A DNA stretch of 64,000 nt from Nomia melanderi (lineage: Eukaryota; Arthropoda; Insecta; Hymenoptera; Halictidae), in assembly GCF_051020985.1 (NCBI RefSeq), contig NC_135001.1:14873896-14937895 (forward strand), given 5' to 3'. The notes beneath the pieces are model-generated. The model had not been told where the DNA came from. It made no database searches and saw nothing but the letters and a program-made list of their open reading frames with translations. Both the position numbers and the translations under genes were made by a program. Shown piece by piece: positions 24,913 to 37,160 of this stretch (positions are counted from its first letter, which is position 1; each line of letters starts with the position of its first letter).

Positions 24913-24980
24913 TTAAGCTTTCAGAGTGTCGAAGAATTTTAAAAAGCGAATACATGTATAAATTGGCAGTGTCTACTTAC

Positions 24981-25234
24981 TGACTTTCAGGATCGATGAA
25001 ATTGTCTGAACGGTAGGATCGACGTATTCTCGGATCTCGAAACCAAGCCGATTCAATGTTTGCGTTAGGTCTTTACTGTCTTTAATCGAACCTTTCCTGG
25101 ATGCCATTTTCTTGAAGTTGATATGATTGAAGATTAAAGCCACACCCCTCCTTTTGTGCTTCATGTGATACGCCTCCGAGTTGATTGGCACGCTGGTTCT
25201 AACAATTTTCGCGTCTAAGGATTCTTTGCGTTCC
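24981..25234 (-). CDS. Caspase, coding exon 2 (start of p20 large subunit)
   Basis: Exon bounded by acceptor TTTTGTTCGCAG| and donor GTCA|GTAAGT, 254 nt, entering in phase 2 and leaving in phase 1. It encodes residues 75-158 of the joined protein. The caspase p20 opening is clear: an SEAYHMKHKRRGVALIFNH stretch (about 93-111) matches the family's first beta strand, and ASRKGSIKDSKDL (118-130) matches the SRxGTxxD loop. Arg120 is the expected substrate-pocket Arg (Arg64 of human caspase-3). The LNRLGFEIREYVDPT segment (134-148) is the usual second strand. Family membership is secure. The subtype is probably insect caspase-1/DrICE because of the CARD-less prodomain, but this is inference. It is isolated by introns of about 20 kb on both sides. 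Confidence 0.92.
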
Positions 25235-27443
25235 CTGCGAACAAAATATGAAATTCGTTTTATGCAATTAATGCTTGGCAAATAAATTCTTTTTGGTACT
25301 TGCAACCTATGTTTTATTTTTACAAAAAATCATTATGATTGGCTTATCAACCCTGACTTTGCTACGTTCATCGTTTTACCTATGTAAATACCTACCAATG
25401 GAATAAAATTTTGCTTAAAAAAATGGAGTCAGTTTAAAGTTCAAGTTGCGATTTTGTAGACTTTCTTTTTGGCTTTTAACATAATGAAAAATCATAAAAA
25501 ATTAAGATCTTTTAAATATTGAGGTACCGACTGTAACTGCAAGTCTGCTAAAGAACCTGTTCAATTTTCAAACTGGATCTTGCGATATTATATCAACTAT
25601 GGTCAGAAAACATGGTTTTGAGAAAAACGCGTTTAAACTCTTGTGTTGTTTATATACGGGACAGATAGTTTTACGAATTGGGAAATTATATATCGAATAT
25701 TTCCAATTAATCAGCAATTCCAGGATCATGTAGGGACACAAAAAGAGATTTAAAAAGAAATTTTATAAGTAAGGATACAAGAAGTGCCAAGTAAGAAGGA
25801 AAAGTACTCCTGCTGTTGCATATCGCGTTATGCCGAAACAGTGCTCTTCAAATATTTGTAACTAAGTTTTTTTTTAAATTCCGGCATATTTCATGGCATG
25901 GATACTTTTTAAGATATACACTTCAAGAGAATTCAAGAAATAAATAATCGATTTTTTCACAATTCCAAATGAAGATACTTTCTTAATTCTTTATTGTATA
26001 AATTAGACAATGAACAAGGTGGATGCTGAGAAATTAGTTATCGTATTTTTTAAATAGATACGTTTTCAAAATAATATCTATCGAAAAGAAATTTCTCATA
26101 ATTATAACATTGCTGTTATTACATAACCTTCCCGTTTAATGTTTTTTCCGATATTCTGAAGTAGAAAAGAAACGTTAATTATTTCTTTACACTCTTATGT
26201 TCATTACCCTTATTCGCAAATTGTTTTATAGAACAGTTTTAGTATTAGGTTGAACATGCAAAACACTATGAACAGGATCTTTACAATGACAATAATTAAA
26301 AAAATTGTAGAAATATGCCAATACAGTAGTATAATACACGAGAGAAACAATAGTATGAGCACTTTGAATTATCACATTTATCAAAAGTAATATAAATAAA
26401 TCTACATTACCTTCGGTTATTCTACGAATATACAAAATCTCGGAATGGTCAACAGGCAAAATAAGAGGGCGTTCGCTTTAACAATAATGTATCTACTAAA
26501 ACAACAAATGAAATATTCATATTTTTATTTGAAACTAAATTTTCTGAATCTCTTGGAAATTTCCTTTATCACGACTCAAGCAATTTACATCGTCTACGCA
26601 ATGTACATTTTCCATATACCGTGTGTCGCCCTCTACACATTACATCGCATAGTTTCTCTTTATTCTGTTTTCTTTCTCTTCAATTTAATATGTATATTTA
26701 ACAGAATCGCGTGAATACGAAATGTGAATACGAACAGTAGTGACATGTATGAGAAAAAACAAGTTTCGATGCCGAGAATTTCGGTCATTTTTTGTCTTCT
26801 ATTTAAATACACGTATCTTCCTCTCACGCTTTCCGCCATTCCCCGAACATTCAGAGCGACAAATGCTGTTTAAACATTCCTGCGGCATGCTAATACGATT
26901 CTCTGTGCATCGCTGTGATACCTACCGCGTAGTTCGTGAAATGAACCGCGGGACGACACAAGGGAAAGAGGGGTCTCTCGCTATGAATTTTGTTTATGGT
27001 TTTGATTTGCTTATGTGTGCCTGTATTGACAAACAGCAAGTTATTATCGAAAATGGGATGAGGAAAGATGAAAGCTGACCAGCGAGATCCGCATTCCTTT
27101 CAGGGTTTGTCTGGTGTTTAGATATAGGGATTGATGCTATACTGGGTTTACAATACGTTGCGCTCGGGAGGTGACTCTCAGTCACCACTTGATTTGATAT
27201 AATGAAATTATAAGCTCACATATAATATTAAGCTTCGTATAATGCACAGATACGTGAAATATTAGAGTAAAATAGCTTTATTTCTTGACTCATGTAAATT
27301 TTCTTATTGGCTGGTTTTAAAGAACGTCGCCTATATCTTATCGGAAAACGTTGAAGATTTCTAGTCGAAAATTTTCAAGTGCAAAAGATTAAGCATAGAG
27401 CAGAGTCTTGCACTTACGTAACAATCATCGGTATTTATGGCAG

Positions 27444-27494
27444 GAAGACCTTAGGACTGCAAGTGAGCGACAGACAGTTCTAAGGTCTTCTGGT
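27444..27494 (+). other. Strong short hairpin, pre-miRNA-like size
   Basis: GAAGACCTTAGGACTG and CAGTTCTAAGGTCTTC pair over all 16 positions, with one G-U pair, around a loop of about 19 bases. Flanking bases extend the stem weakly. It lies in caspase intron 1 on the plus strand. Whether it is transcribed is unknown; it could also be the core of a small palindromic element. Confidence 0.55.
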
Positions 27495-28026
27495 ATCTCA
27501 GTAGCAATGGCGTATTACAAATCCACGCGCAGACCGAGTGTCAAGAGAGAAAGTTTGGGACGGTTCTTAAAAACTCAGTTAATTTGTTAAGTTAACCAGC
27601 AGCGAAGTCATCGCTACTTTAGAAGAAGAGAGTTTCTTGGAAGCCACCCAAACTAATTCTAATTGGCCGATAGGAACTTCTTTCTATACGGGACACGTAA
27701 ACTCTGAAAGGAGAGTTCATATTTCTCCAGAAATTCGCAAAATTTTGAGAACAGTTTGACATAAGCAGCTGAATACCGATGATCTAAACTGTCAAGTGAC
27801 AGTTTTACAGACGAAGTGGACAACAGTCTCATTAGAGCAACAGAATAGACACTTCTGAGCATCAGTAAAATCGTTTTTCTTTTCCACAGTGGGTGGTCCT
27901 TCAGGCTTTACAAACATCGTGCAATGTTCAGAGATTACGCGAAGAAAATAAATTGACTCAAATGATCTTAACATCTGATGAACAACGCGGAGTACGTGGT
28001 TGTGTCGCGAAAACCATTGACATTAA

Positions 28027-28214
28027 GGGCCTATGCACACGAGCGACGAGATCCCGCTGCAGCGCCGCGGCGGTGACGCTGTATGATTTTGAAAGAATAA
28101 AAACGCGAAGTTCTCTTATCCTGTTTTTGTGAGAGAGACAGAAGAACTCTCTGTTACTCCAAAACAATCGCTGCTGCACCACGGCTGGATCGTATCGCTC
28201 GTGTATATAAGCTC
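28027..28214. mobile_element. 188-bp MITE with inverted ends, TTAA on both sides
   Basis: TTAA at 28023-28026 and 28215-28218 flanks GGGCCTATGCACACGAGCGA. The right end on the minus strand is GAGCTTATATACACGAGCGA. Inversion continues inward (GATCCCGCTGCAGCG against GATCCAGCCGTGGTGCAGCAGCG). The site fits either a TTAA (piggyBac-type) or a TTA/TAA (PIF/Harbinger-type) target. It is non-coding. Confidence 0.78.
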
Positions 28215-29469
28215 TTAAATCGAGGTTTATTTCCATACGTAAAATAAGAGTGAAAAATTCATATAAAACATTACGTTGCACTTCCTAAGAAACAATGCCA
28301 TAAACGTTTATCACATCATAAGTCTAACGAGAAAGTAACAAAACATTTATTCACCTATAAGGAAGAGTGCTGGATCTTACTCGTTCTATATGTACTTCAA
28401 GATAATTCAAACATACCGTTAACTCCTTGTCTTATTTTTTTATTAATTTAAACGTTATTTACTTCTTTCGAATATAAATTAAATATTACTTTTCTGTTAT
28501 CAGTAGTTAACTTTTAAAGTATATGTTGACATAGAATAAGTATGAAATAATTTTTTCTTTTTAATAAATTATTAAGGATAAAGTAATGTTATCCAGCACA
28601 GTTGTGAAAGTAGTCGTAAGACAAAGAGTTAAATAAATTGAAAATTGCGACCTAATATAATCGATACCTTATGAGATCATTATTTTCAAAAAAGTGTATC
28701 TAAAGTAATTGTATTTTATAGGCTTAAAAATTGAACAATATAAGTGCATTAAATTATGACAAACATTTTAAATATCGCGAAAAAAATAAGGAAGATACGT
28801 AGTATACTGATATGCATTATAAATTTATATACAAGTAATAGTTTAAGATATAATTTAATTATATGACAAAGTTTTATTTTATCTGCACTGTATTATTTAT
28901 ATAGTTCCACGTCTTCTACTCGCAACTATCGTTTCGCCAAATATTTATAGTAGCCAAAACCAGTAGCAAACATAGGCAGAAGTATTATATGATGCATACA
29001 GACAGAAAGTAAAATATAAATTCCTTACTATTTTCTAACTTATTAATTATCTACTGATAATTATCTATTGCTAACTGTAAATTCTATTTCTCCCAAAATG
29101 TACAATTCCTTTATCCCACGCATAATTTCAAATCTAATCGAACTACGTCTCAAAGCAATCCTCTAGAAAAGGAAATCACTGCAAATGATGCGTTCACCAT
29201 AATTTAACCGATATTCAGCAGGTGAAAAGAAACTATTAACCAATAACACGCAGTTCCACGCGGTTCAATCCGTCGTCGGAGCGAGTGTCGAATATTGAAA
29301 AAACAATCACATTAAAAAAGTGCTGAAAAGCTGGTGATCGATGAAACGTCGCCTACCCGACGGCCATTAACTCCGGACGGTTGATCGAATTTCCGTTGTA
29401 GCCTTTCTCGCTGCGGAAACGTAATTTCCAGTGGAGATATTAAAGCTTGCTTCATTTCGGCTTTGTGCC

Positions 29470-29950
29470 TTTTAAAACCACTTGTGTACGACAGCGCGCG
29501 CGCGCACGCGTGTAGACGCGATATCGCGAGTTGGAACCTTCCTGCTCGTTTCTTGACGGCGCGGCGCGTTGATGTCGCGCCGGTAACAGCGATGGAATCG
29601 TTGTTCCGACGTCGTGGTTATTCAGCCGACCGCGGAAGACCCGACGCGCAATTATCAGAAACGAAAAAGACGACGCTGATGGGATTTTTAATACCAGCGG
29701 GATATGCACTCGTCGAGTAACCGTTCTGACAGAAACATTTCTCCGGTGGCCCGAAACAAATATCAGCCAGCCGTGTAATGCGCCGAACAGCGCGCCACCC
29801 GAGTTTCGTACTCCGCTGTGCGCGCCCCGCCGTAATTCGAATACATCATTTTCCGCGGTGATAATGTTGCTGCCGGGGATAATTTCCGGCACCCGGCGCA
29901 CAGTGGAACTTTTAACGCATCCGGAAGGACAAGTAGTCGCAGCTTTGCTT
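29470..29950. other. CpG-dense pocket with GCGCGCGCGC run
   Basis: The strongest CpG cluster of intron 1, including GCGCGCGCGCACGCG at about 29495 (a Z-DNA-type alternating run). A 170-codon open frame on the minus strand reflects stop depletion from high GC; its peptide resembles nothing I know. Confidence 0.4.
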
Positions 29951-31149
29951 TTCTCTTTTTTCAAATGCGGTTTTCTATGTTGGTAGCGGAAGTGAGCAGT
30001 GAAATGAAATGATATCTTGTTGAATAATTATTTAAATGAATGTTTTATTTGCTTTCTTTTGGGAAATTTTTATCGAATACAGTTACCTTTGTAGTAACGT
30101 GTTTGAGATATAAATTACTTTCACGTTTAATACTTTATTCGACAATTTGGGAAATGTTATTTGATTTATTTTTTATATAAATTTATATTTATAATTATTT
30201 TCTGCAATGAGCTTTCGAAATTCATTTGCGTATATTCGTACTTGTAAATAATGTTGTTCGTTATTTCGTTTGTAGTGATTATTTTTCATCCTCATTAGGT
30301 ATTTTCCTTTCAAATAAAGAATTAGGTTCAAATAAGAAGTCACTGTAAATGTGTATATATTCATATTTTTATCATTGAAAATGTAAATGGTTCGAAAATG
30401 GGTGGAAATCTGCTTAATTTTTAAATGGGACTTTATTAAAATTCTTATGTAAATTTAGGTACAATGGAATTGAAATTTGGAGCTGAAAATTAATTTTCTG
30501 TAATTTCATTCAAGATTTTATAATAACATAAATTTCAAAAAAGATTTCATAAGTAATACAATTCCGTAAATATTAGTTCCAAATTTTAAAAAATGTAAAT
30601 TTCTTTAAGTGCGCCTGGAAGTCGCCAAGAGAAATCGCTACTAATAATTATTCATGAAGAAAATTATGGTCCACTTTCTACGTGGAGGCAATAAATCAAT
30701 TTAATCTGTTAAATCCGGTACGTGCATTAAAGTTGCATGCATTCGTAATTATATAATATTAAACGCTTACTACTGTACATTCATAAAAACCTTAATCAGA
30801 TTGTTTCTCTCATTGAAATTGCATTCTCGTTGAATTAAAAGCCGTTCGAATTTATCTTAAATATAATGTCGCTAATAAAGCTTTAGCAGCAGTATTTAAT
30901 TACCCTTCCATGAAATACTGATGATAATACTTACCATAATGAACGATGTTCTGATCGAATAATATTACATGTAAACATGTACAATAAGTCGATAGCATAG
31001 AATAAAATTTCCTCAAAGGGGACTTCGTTTCCGAGATAGTCGATTTGAAAATTTTATCCAACACACACGTATTATACTGATATTTATAAGAAGTGAAAAT
31101 AGTAAGTTATGGATAGATATATTAATTGATTTCCACTGAATATAGGATA

Positions 31150-31285
31150 GACCTCATAGGATCAGTTCAGATTTAACAGCGAAAAACTAATATAAATAGC
31201 TAAAACTTAGAATCAACATTTTTTCATAAATTTCTTATTAATACACATTCGGCTTCGATATCAGTTTAAAAAATTTTTAATCTAA
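31150..31285 (-). repeat. Dispersed repeat R, copy 2
   Basis: Reverse complement of the copy at 22385-22525. The minus strand shows GTATTAATAAGAAATTTATG, ATGTTGATTCTAAGTTTTAG and TCTGAACTGATCC. It is in opposite orientation to copy 1. Confidence 0.75.
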
Positions 31286-31584
31286 CCATAGAATTCAGCC
31301 ACACGTTGTAATAAGAGAAACGAAATTTTTTTAATAATTATTAACTTTAATCAATTTTAGCAAGGTAAAAAATTGTTTACATTACTTTTTGCATACTTTT
31401 TCCTTATTCTATAACGTTCCAGATTTAATTAAAAAAAGTTCAACGGTCTATATTAATTCTATGAAAAATCTTTTCATTTCGATACAGAAATGACCAAATG
31501 TTCCCAGTATGCTGCGACAAGTAATGCACACGGAGGACACTGACTGATGTCATTTTGCGTTGCCGATGGATCAGAATGGGTGCA

Positions 31585-32288
31585 CAGTAGAGATCCCTAT
31601 TTTACATATTTGTGAATACACGTGAATAGGCGCAGTAAACGAATCCGAACCGCAATTCGTGTAATTTTGATTACACGAGTATCCGTGTACTCATTTGTAC
31701 TTCTATTGCACGTTTACGCGAGTATTTCTGTTATACGCGTTCACGCGTATTGACTCTTAAAATTCAGACCGCATAACATGAAAAACTAGAGCCAGCTGTA
31801 CATATATTATAAACTTACATGTAAAACAAACAATCGAGATTCAATGGAAATTGAATTTGAATATTTTCTAGTACATATTATAATTCTATATTAAAATATG
31901 ACATATCGATATAACATATTAACACTAGATCTACGGTCGTTTATTTTACACTGTACTGTATAATTCCCAGAAGACTACATGTTTGTTCATATAAATGGCG
32001 GAAACTAGTGTGTCAAGAACAGGGAAATATAACGTGAACTCGACAATTGCATTAATCAAACTCGACCTAAATTGTTACGAAATAGTGTTTAAAGTATTCA
32101 ATGTTCGGGTTCCGTAAGTCTAATACATAAACTGAGATAAAAATAAGAAACTCTTGTAATACAAAACTCTCTGTACATGCATACATGGATCCCTGAACTT
32201 GGATCTTTACAGGTTCATTAAAAACACGAATTTTTAACACCTAATACAAGTATATTTTAGTACACGTCCAAAATCGTCACCTCTAATG
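31585..32288. mobile_element. Possible hAT-like element, about 704 bp
   Basis: The left end CAGTAGAGATCCCTATTTT and, on the minus strand, right end CATTAGAGGTGACGATTTT agree at 13 or so of 19 positions. The left subterminal region has repeated short motifs with CACGTG, ACGCGT and GTGTAATTTTGATTACAC, as hAT-type non-autonomous elements often do. No exact 8-bp target duplication is visible, so the call is tentative. It contains dispersed repeat Q copy 3. Confidence 0.38.
31919..32110 (+). repeat. Dispersed repeat Q, copy 3
   Basis: Begins TTAACACTAGATCTACGGTCG and contains CAATTGCATTAATCAAACTC and AATAGTGTTTAAAGTATTCAA, aligned with copies 1 and 2. It lies inside the possible hAT-like element at 31585-32288. 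Confidence 0.6.
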
Positions 32289-33390
32289 CGCACGTGTACC
32301 CGTTTTACTCTATTTCATTGGGGTGCACGCAATTCCGATCTCGTAGGAGATAACCGTTGCTCGTAATCGTCCGTGGCGCTGTCGCTGGCCAGAATTATAA
32401 TTGCTTTTCAAACAATGACGAGAGGGCTCGACGCAATTCCAAGCAACCCTGTTTCACCAGCATAGAAAATTCAAGGATATATCCAATTTCCATATTCCAC
32501 GGACTTATCATGGGCCAGGCGCAGCGTTGGCGTCTATTAAAGGCGGGAGCCGAAAAAATTAACGAGTCGCGTTTAACGCAGCGTGGAAAACCAGTTCTGA
32601 ATAATTCGAGAACACTGTGTTTTGCAGTCCACCTAGCGAGAGTGAGATCATTTTTACCTGGATATCACTATTATGAAAATTGTGAGAAATTTTGTTGGAA
32701 GCTTCTGTACGACAAATTCATATAAATAAATGTAAATTGACTGATTTCTGTTTCTTTATACAAATTACGAGAGCGCATTCATTGCCGAAATGAAATTTCG
32801 AATTATGTTACTGCATGCAGCAGAAAATTTATTTAATAATTTCTGGGGAAAGCGTTCTAATAATATTAAAAGAGGAAATTCGAAATAGTTCTATGTAGTT
32901 CATAATAATGTAAAACGCATATATTTTTCAGTGGGAATACCCATTTTCTAGATGTTCTAATTGTTTATTATCAAAACTGTTAGACAAAACGTCAAGAAAA
33001 ATACTCTAATATTTATCTCGACAGATGTGTTACGTTTATATTTCGAAGAGTCTTTAAATCCAATGAAGTAAGAAAAATACAAGAAAAACTTTGCAACCCA
33101 AATTATCGCTGACTAGGTGATCAATATAGTAATAACCCATCTAACGATCAGTTATAAATTTAATTTCATTCAAGGACACTTTCAACGGCGTCATCCAAAT
33201 CTAATTATGACTTACACGACATCTTAAGAAAATATTCAGATTACCAGTCTACAATTTTTCTGATCTCGGTATCTAGATAATAATTTTACGGTACACGCCC
33301 TCATCAGACGAATTGTACCATTTTTCCAGCCGCGGATGTATGTACATCGGCTGAAACAGCGGCCGAGTGGAATGGTGAAACAGAGGGCGT

Positions 33391-33438
33391 AGAGAGAGAA
33401 AGAGAGAGAGGGAGAGAAAGAGAGAGAGAGAGAAGGAA
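33391..33438 (+). repeat. GA microsatellite
   Basis: A GAGAGAAA/GAGAGAGG purine run of about 48 bp lies in caspase intron 1, at the edge of a CpG-dense pocket. The Ser-Leu-rich open frames on the minus strand come from this tract. Confidence 0.85.
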
Positions 33439-33459
33439 AATGAACAAACGACAAACGGA

Positions 33460-33800
33460 AGAGATGCTCAAAACATTGCGGAGACGACGGATCAACCTTT
33501 TAAACAGCTCGAGATACCGCGGTCTCGGTTGAAAGGACTGTTGCCGTGAATGTGAGGCGCGTCGTGACGAAACGGTAAGCCGCAAAATCCGCGCCCGCGC
33601 GAGAACGCGCGCCACCCTGTCGCGCGAACAAAGGCTACCCCAGCCGAGTGCTTACAAACTAGTCATAAAGGCGCGGACCCGCCGCCCATTAGTAGACAAA
33701 TGTTCATTGGCAGAGAAACGAGTTGCCGGTGTTGTGCCCGGCCGGAGTCCTTTGAACTCGAAAACATTTCGCGACGACTGAGTTCGTTTTACGCTCGCGA
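33460..33800. other. CpG-dense pocket next to the GA tract
   Basis: CG-rich sequence (for example CGCGCCCGCGCGAGAACGCG) between the GA microsatellite and the inverted-end element at 33809. It may be an unannotated promoter or the insertion-site context. No exon was recognised. Confidence 0.35.
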
Positions 33801-34074
33801 AACGGTTAGGCTACTTTCACACGACGATACACGTATCTTGGTACGCATATGATGGATACTGAATGTACATTACCAGAAAACTGCGTACCACTTTATTTAT
33901 TGAACAACTATTCCAAGCTTTTCGATGTCGACGTAGTAAATAGTAATCAACCTAGTAACTCTCGCAACGCCGGCGATTCTAGGGACGGTACAAACGACAA
34001 TGTCTGGGTAAACGCAGACCTATTGTTGCATGGTGGAAAATTGGTAGTGACTTTTCGACCTATCTTGTCGCGGT

Positions 34075-34445
34075 CCCTCAGGGGGCGCCACTCGTGGCGT
34101 CACAGGGTTGGCGGTCCCGGGGGCATAACACAAGCTAGGCCAACCAAGCCCTGGTAGGGAACTACCTCAATATGGGGGATAGGGGGTAAAACCCTTATCC
34201 TAGCGGTCAAACCAATAGACCGTCATAACTGGTACCTCGGGGACCGGTGCCTGGCGTCCCGTGAGGATGCTCCGGTTGTTTGATGTTGGCTTCGAGGGGA
34301 TAGTGGTTGAAAGCCGAATGCTGGATAGGGACCCCTCGAGGGCCCCAGCGGGTGAGCGTCCCACCTGCTCCGATACTAGCCTGGATAGCTAATAGAACTT
34401 TGGAAAGTGAACTCGGCTCTACCAATAGTCTACAGTGCGGGTCTC
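34075..34445 (+). other. GC-rich block of foreign composition
   Basis: About 370 bp, much richer in G and C than its surroundings, starting with the hairpin GGCGCCACTCGTGGCGTC and including GGATAGGGGGTAAAACCCTTATCC, another stem. It has no sustained reading frame. It resembles structured 5' regions of non-LTR retroelements in texture, but I recognise no family. It lies within the inverted-end element at 33809-35112. Confidence 0.5.
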
Positions 34446-34664
34446 ACGTTAACATATCACGTACCGACTAATTTCCAGAAAACTGTATTTTCAGTGAGAT
34501 CAACTTATATCACTATACATACAAAAACTCAGATAACATATTGTTATGTAATATATTTTAAATAGATAATCAATTCGAATGAAATTTAATATTTTTTAAA
34601 ATGCTGTGGTAATTAGTAAAGTTGCATAGCTAAGTGTCTTTATATAAAAACGAGATTTTATGAT

Positions 34665-34732
34665 GGCATGGGGACTTTTCCACTCGCGATGCTCGGACAT
34701 CGGTGTGCGCCAATAATGGCCATGCCATTACT
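34665..34732 (+). mobile_element. Fragment of the 21-kb foldback MITE family
   Basis: GGACTTTTCCACTCGCGATGC matches AGACTCTTCCACTCACGATGC on the minus strand of the element at 21040-21398. TGCGCCAATAATGGCCATGC matches its plus-strand TGCGCGCCAATAATGACCATGC. The two matched pieces are in opposite senses relative to the first element, as expected for a compacted palindrome. Confidence 0.6.
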
Positions 34733-35871
34733 CCTCTGCTCGATATGCATCCCCAGACCATAATATGCTCTCCACCATATTTGAAAGTAGCTCGTAAATT
34801 TTTGCATCTAAAGCTTCATTTCGCTTACGCCACACAGTATACCGCTCAACAGCAAAACAATAAAACATCGCTGTTGAACACAATTGAAAAAGAAACTATA
34901 AGGCAAGGGGTTAAGATGTAACTTGAAAGTTATACCAGATTGTATAGGGTTAACTAAAAGACGAATAACCAGTCGAAGTACAAAACAGAAATGTTTCATT
35001 TCCGAGGATGTAGCCGATACCCGTATAGTGTGTCTGCAGTTCGCTATACTACGTATTGTTACTGTCTTATACGTGTACACCGCGGTACGTGTATCATCGC
35101 GTGAAGGCAGCCGTAGAACGATTGTCGAATACCGTGGAACGAACAACCAAATTCCTAGCACAATATCTTGTTTGAATGGAACTCGTCGGGTTGAATGCGA
35201 ATGCATGTTGCTTGTTTTCTGACGAGATGATTAGATCTATGAGTGGAGTGGAAGTAATTGGGAGACTGCCAGTGAATGGGGAATTAGATTTAGATTTATT
35301 AACCAGTTAATTGTGAAATTTAGTTTGAAAAGTCTCTCATTGTGCATGCAATACAATCAAATAATAAAGTGTATAATCGTCAAATGCAAAACAAAGGCAT
35401 CTATAATATATTCTAACAAAAAACTAAAGCAAAATGAAGTAGCACTAGTACGCATTTATTTGAAAAAATAAATAAATTATCGACATTTTTTTTGAGAGTT
35501 TTGAAACTAAATTCCACAGTTAATAGATTAAGTGCATGTCTGCTATTTCGTCGAATGAATACATCTTATTCACTTAAGTATCAAGCAAACAGAAGAATAT
35601 TTAGTGTTTCTAGCAAGAGAACAAACTGAAATGAGGAAACTGAAAAAACAAATCATATGAAATCAACAAGCTCAGAGAAAGAGAATTTTTTAAGGTATTC
35701 AGAACCTTTTCATAAAAAGTTAAATTACACATCGAACTATTAAACACCATATAGTAACGAAGAAAGCTATGTACTCACTGTGCATCTCTGGAGAAAATGC
35801 TAGCAAAAGAAATGCGGGTCAGTTCTTATCTATGATATTTTCATATTCATATGAACACTTCGACTATTTAA

Positions 35872-36084
35872 CACTTTGCTGACCGGTCACGAGTATACTT
35901 GTGTTTCCACGATCCGAGTCGTCCACGAATTAAATTATATTACCACTTTATTCATTTTTATCTGAAGGCAATATATGTTTTCATAAAAGTGTTTTAATCA
36001 TTTTAACATATTATATGTAAATAAAGTATGCAAACTGAAGTTTAAGGGAATAATTTTCGGGCGTGATTACCGGTCAATAAGGTG
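35872..36084. mobile_element. piggyBac-type MITE, 213 bp, TTAA flanked
   Basis: TTAA at 35868-35871 and 36085-36088 flanks CACTTTGCTGACCGGT on the left and, on the minus strand, CACCTTATTGACCGGT on the right, 13 of 16 matching. The interior is AT-rich and non-coding. Confidence 0.82.
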
Positions 36085-36799
36085 TTAAATAATTAATCTC
36101 TTTGCCTGCAACATTCAAATCTACAAATTTAAGCCCGATGTCACAGACAAGGCGACAGTCGATCACAAGACCCATTAACAGCGTTGAATGCCATGGAGAT
36201 CACCAGTGACTCCCAATTAAATCATATTACTGTAATCTGCTCAACTAATCAACGATTATTTGAAAATTGTCCTACATTATAAATAATGTAACATAAAACA
36301 CTAACATTCATTAAGATGAACGTGCAATAATGATAACACGATTCAATTAAATAACTTGATATATTTTTTTTAATTTTGTGTATTTTTCTCCTTGAAATCC
36401 TTTAGCATTTAATGTGTTAATCCTTCAGAAAACGATGTGCCACTAAACATTGAGAAAACTATTTTCTCCAATCTTCACGGCTGTATTGGTAATATCATCC
36501 TCTCATCGAAATTACAGGAGACTGGTGCTGAATCAACGCCAGCCAGTTACGTCTTCTCACCGGCTTCGTACAGGTCACAGTTTCCTGTCAACAAACGCGA
36601 TACCACGTAAACCAGAAAGAGAGCCTTCAAAAACTGCATTAGGCTGTTTCATAGTTTCCACTCACGTCCATGGCGTAAGGGTAGCGCTGTTGGGAAAAGA
36701 TTGGAAGAGATGGCGGACTTTGGTCGGGTTCTCACGCGGGGAGACGTGTTGAACACCGTCCACCGAATCATCGGACGGTCAATTTAATTTTAAGTTACA

Positions 36800-37160
36800 T
36801 CGCAATCCCGGGCTAAAGAACTTCCCGTAACGGCCCGCCCGCTTTATCGTGGCACCGCGTAGTCGGCTCCGTAGACGTGTGTACGTGCGGCGATCGAAGT
36901 TCCCGAGGAATTGGAGAAGCGCGCGCGAGATTACCACAGCGAAGGGGAAGTAAAATGGCCAGACACTCGACGACCGAGCCTCGGATAGTGATTCCGTGAT
37001 TGGCTCTCCCGCGAAAAGCGGGCCACTCCAGGGTGCAGAAGTGTATTTTCGACTTATTGACTAATTAAGCCGGAGGATGGAAGATTGAAAGAGAAGGGGG
37101 CTTCTTCCTTAACCGTGCCGGCGGCCGGTGTTTACGTTGATAGCCGCGATAATTGCCGCG
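36800..37160. other. CpG-dense pocket in caspase intron 1
   Basis: CG-rich sequence with motifs such as GTGCCGGCGGCCGG. No protein frame or splice structure was recognised. Its texture is like the other pockets. Confidence 0.35.

Larger units (their letters stand above)
3554..24980 (-). other. Caspase intron 2 (about 21.4 kb)
   Basis: The intron is inferred from the matched phase-1 donor at 24980 and acceptor ending at 3554. It is AT-rich and holds the repeats listed separately: a diverged copy of the exon 3 upstream segment near 5458-5525, a direct duplication at 7.85/8.93 kb, a foldback element at 21.0 kb, one TTAA-flanked element at 24.3 kb, and CpG-denser pockets at 16.8-17.3 and 18.8-19.6 kb. 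I see no further exon. Stretches such as 5.7-7.7, 9.4-10.1 and 10.9-16.7 kb show nothing beyond short AT-rich tracts. Confidence 0.75.
33809..35112. mobile_element. 1.3-kb DNA element with about 50-bp inverted ends
   Basis: The left end GGCTACTTTCACACGACGATACACGTATC is matched on the minus strand at the right by GGCTGCCTTCACGCGATGATACACGTACC, and similarity continues for about 50 bp. Neighbouring bases (TTA left, GTA right) might be a decayed 3-bp target duplication, as in PIF/Harbinger, but this is weak. A 102-codon frame opens just inside the left end (33849) and has no recognisable domain. The interior holds a GC-rich block (34075-34440) and a fragment of the 21-kb foldback family, so it may be a nested composite. 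Confidence 0.7.

Noticed and set aside
29452..29964. 170-codon minus-strand open frame, the longest in the window
   Set aside because: It lies in the most CpG-dense pocket, where stops are depleted. The peptide is low in conserved character and an opposite-strand frame overlaps it.
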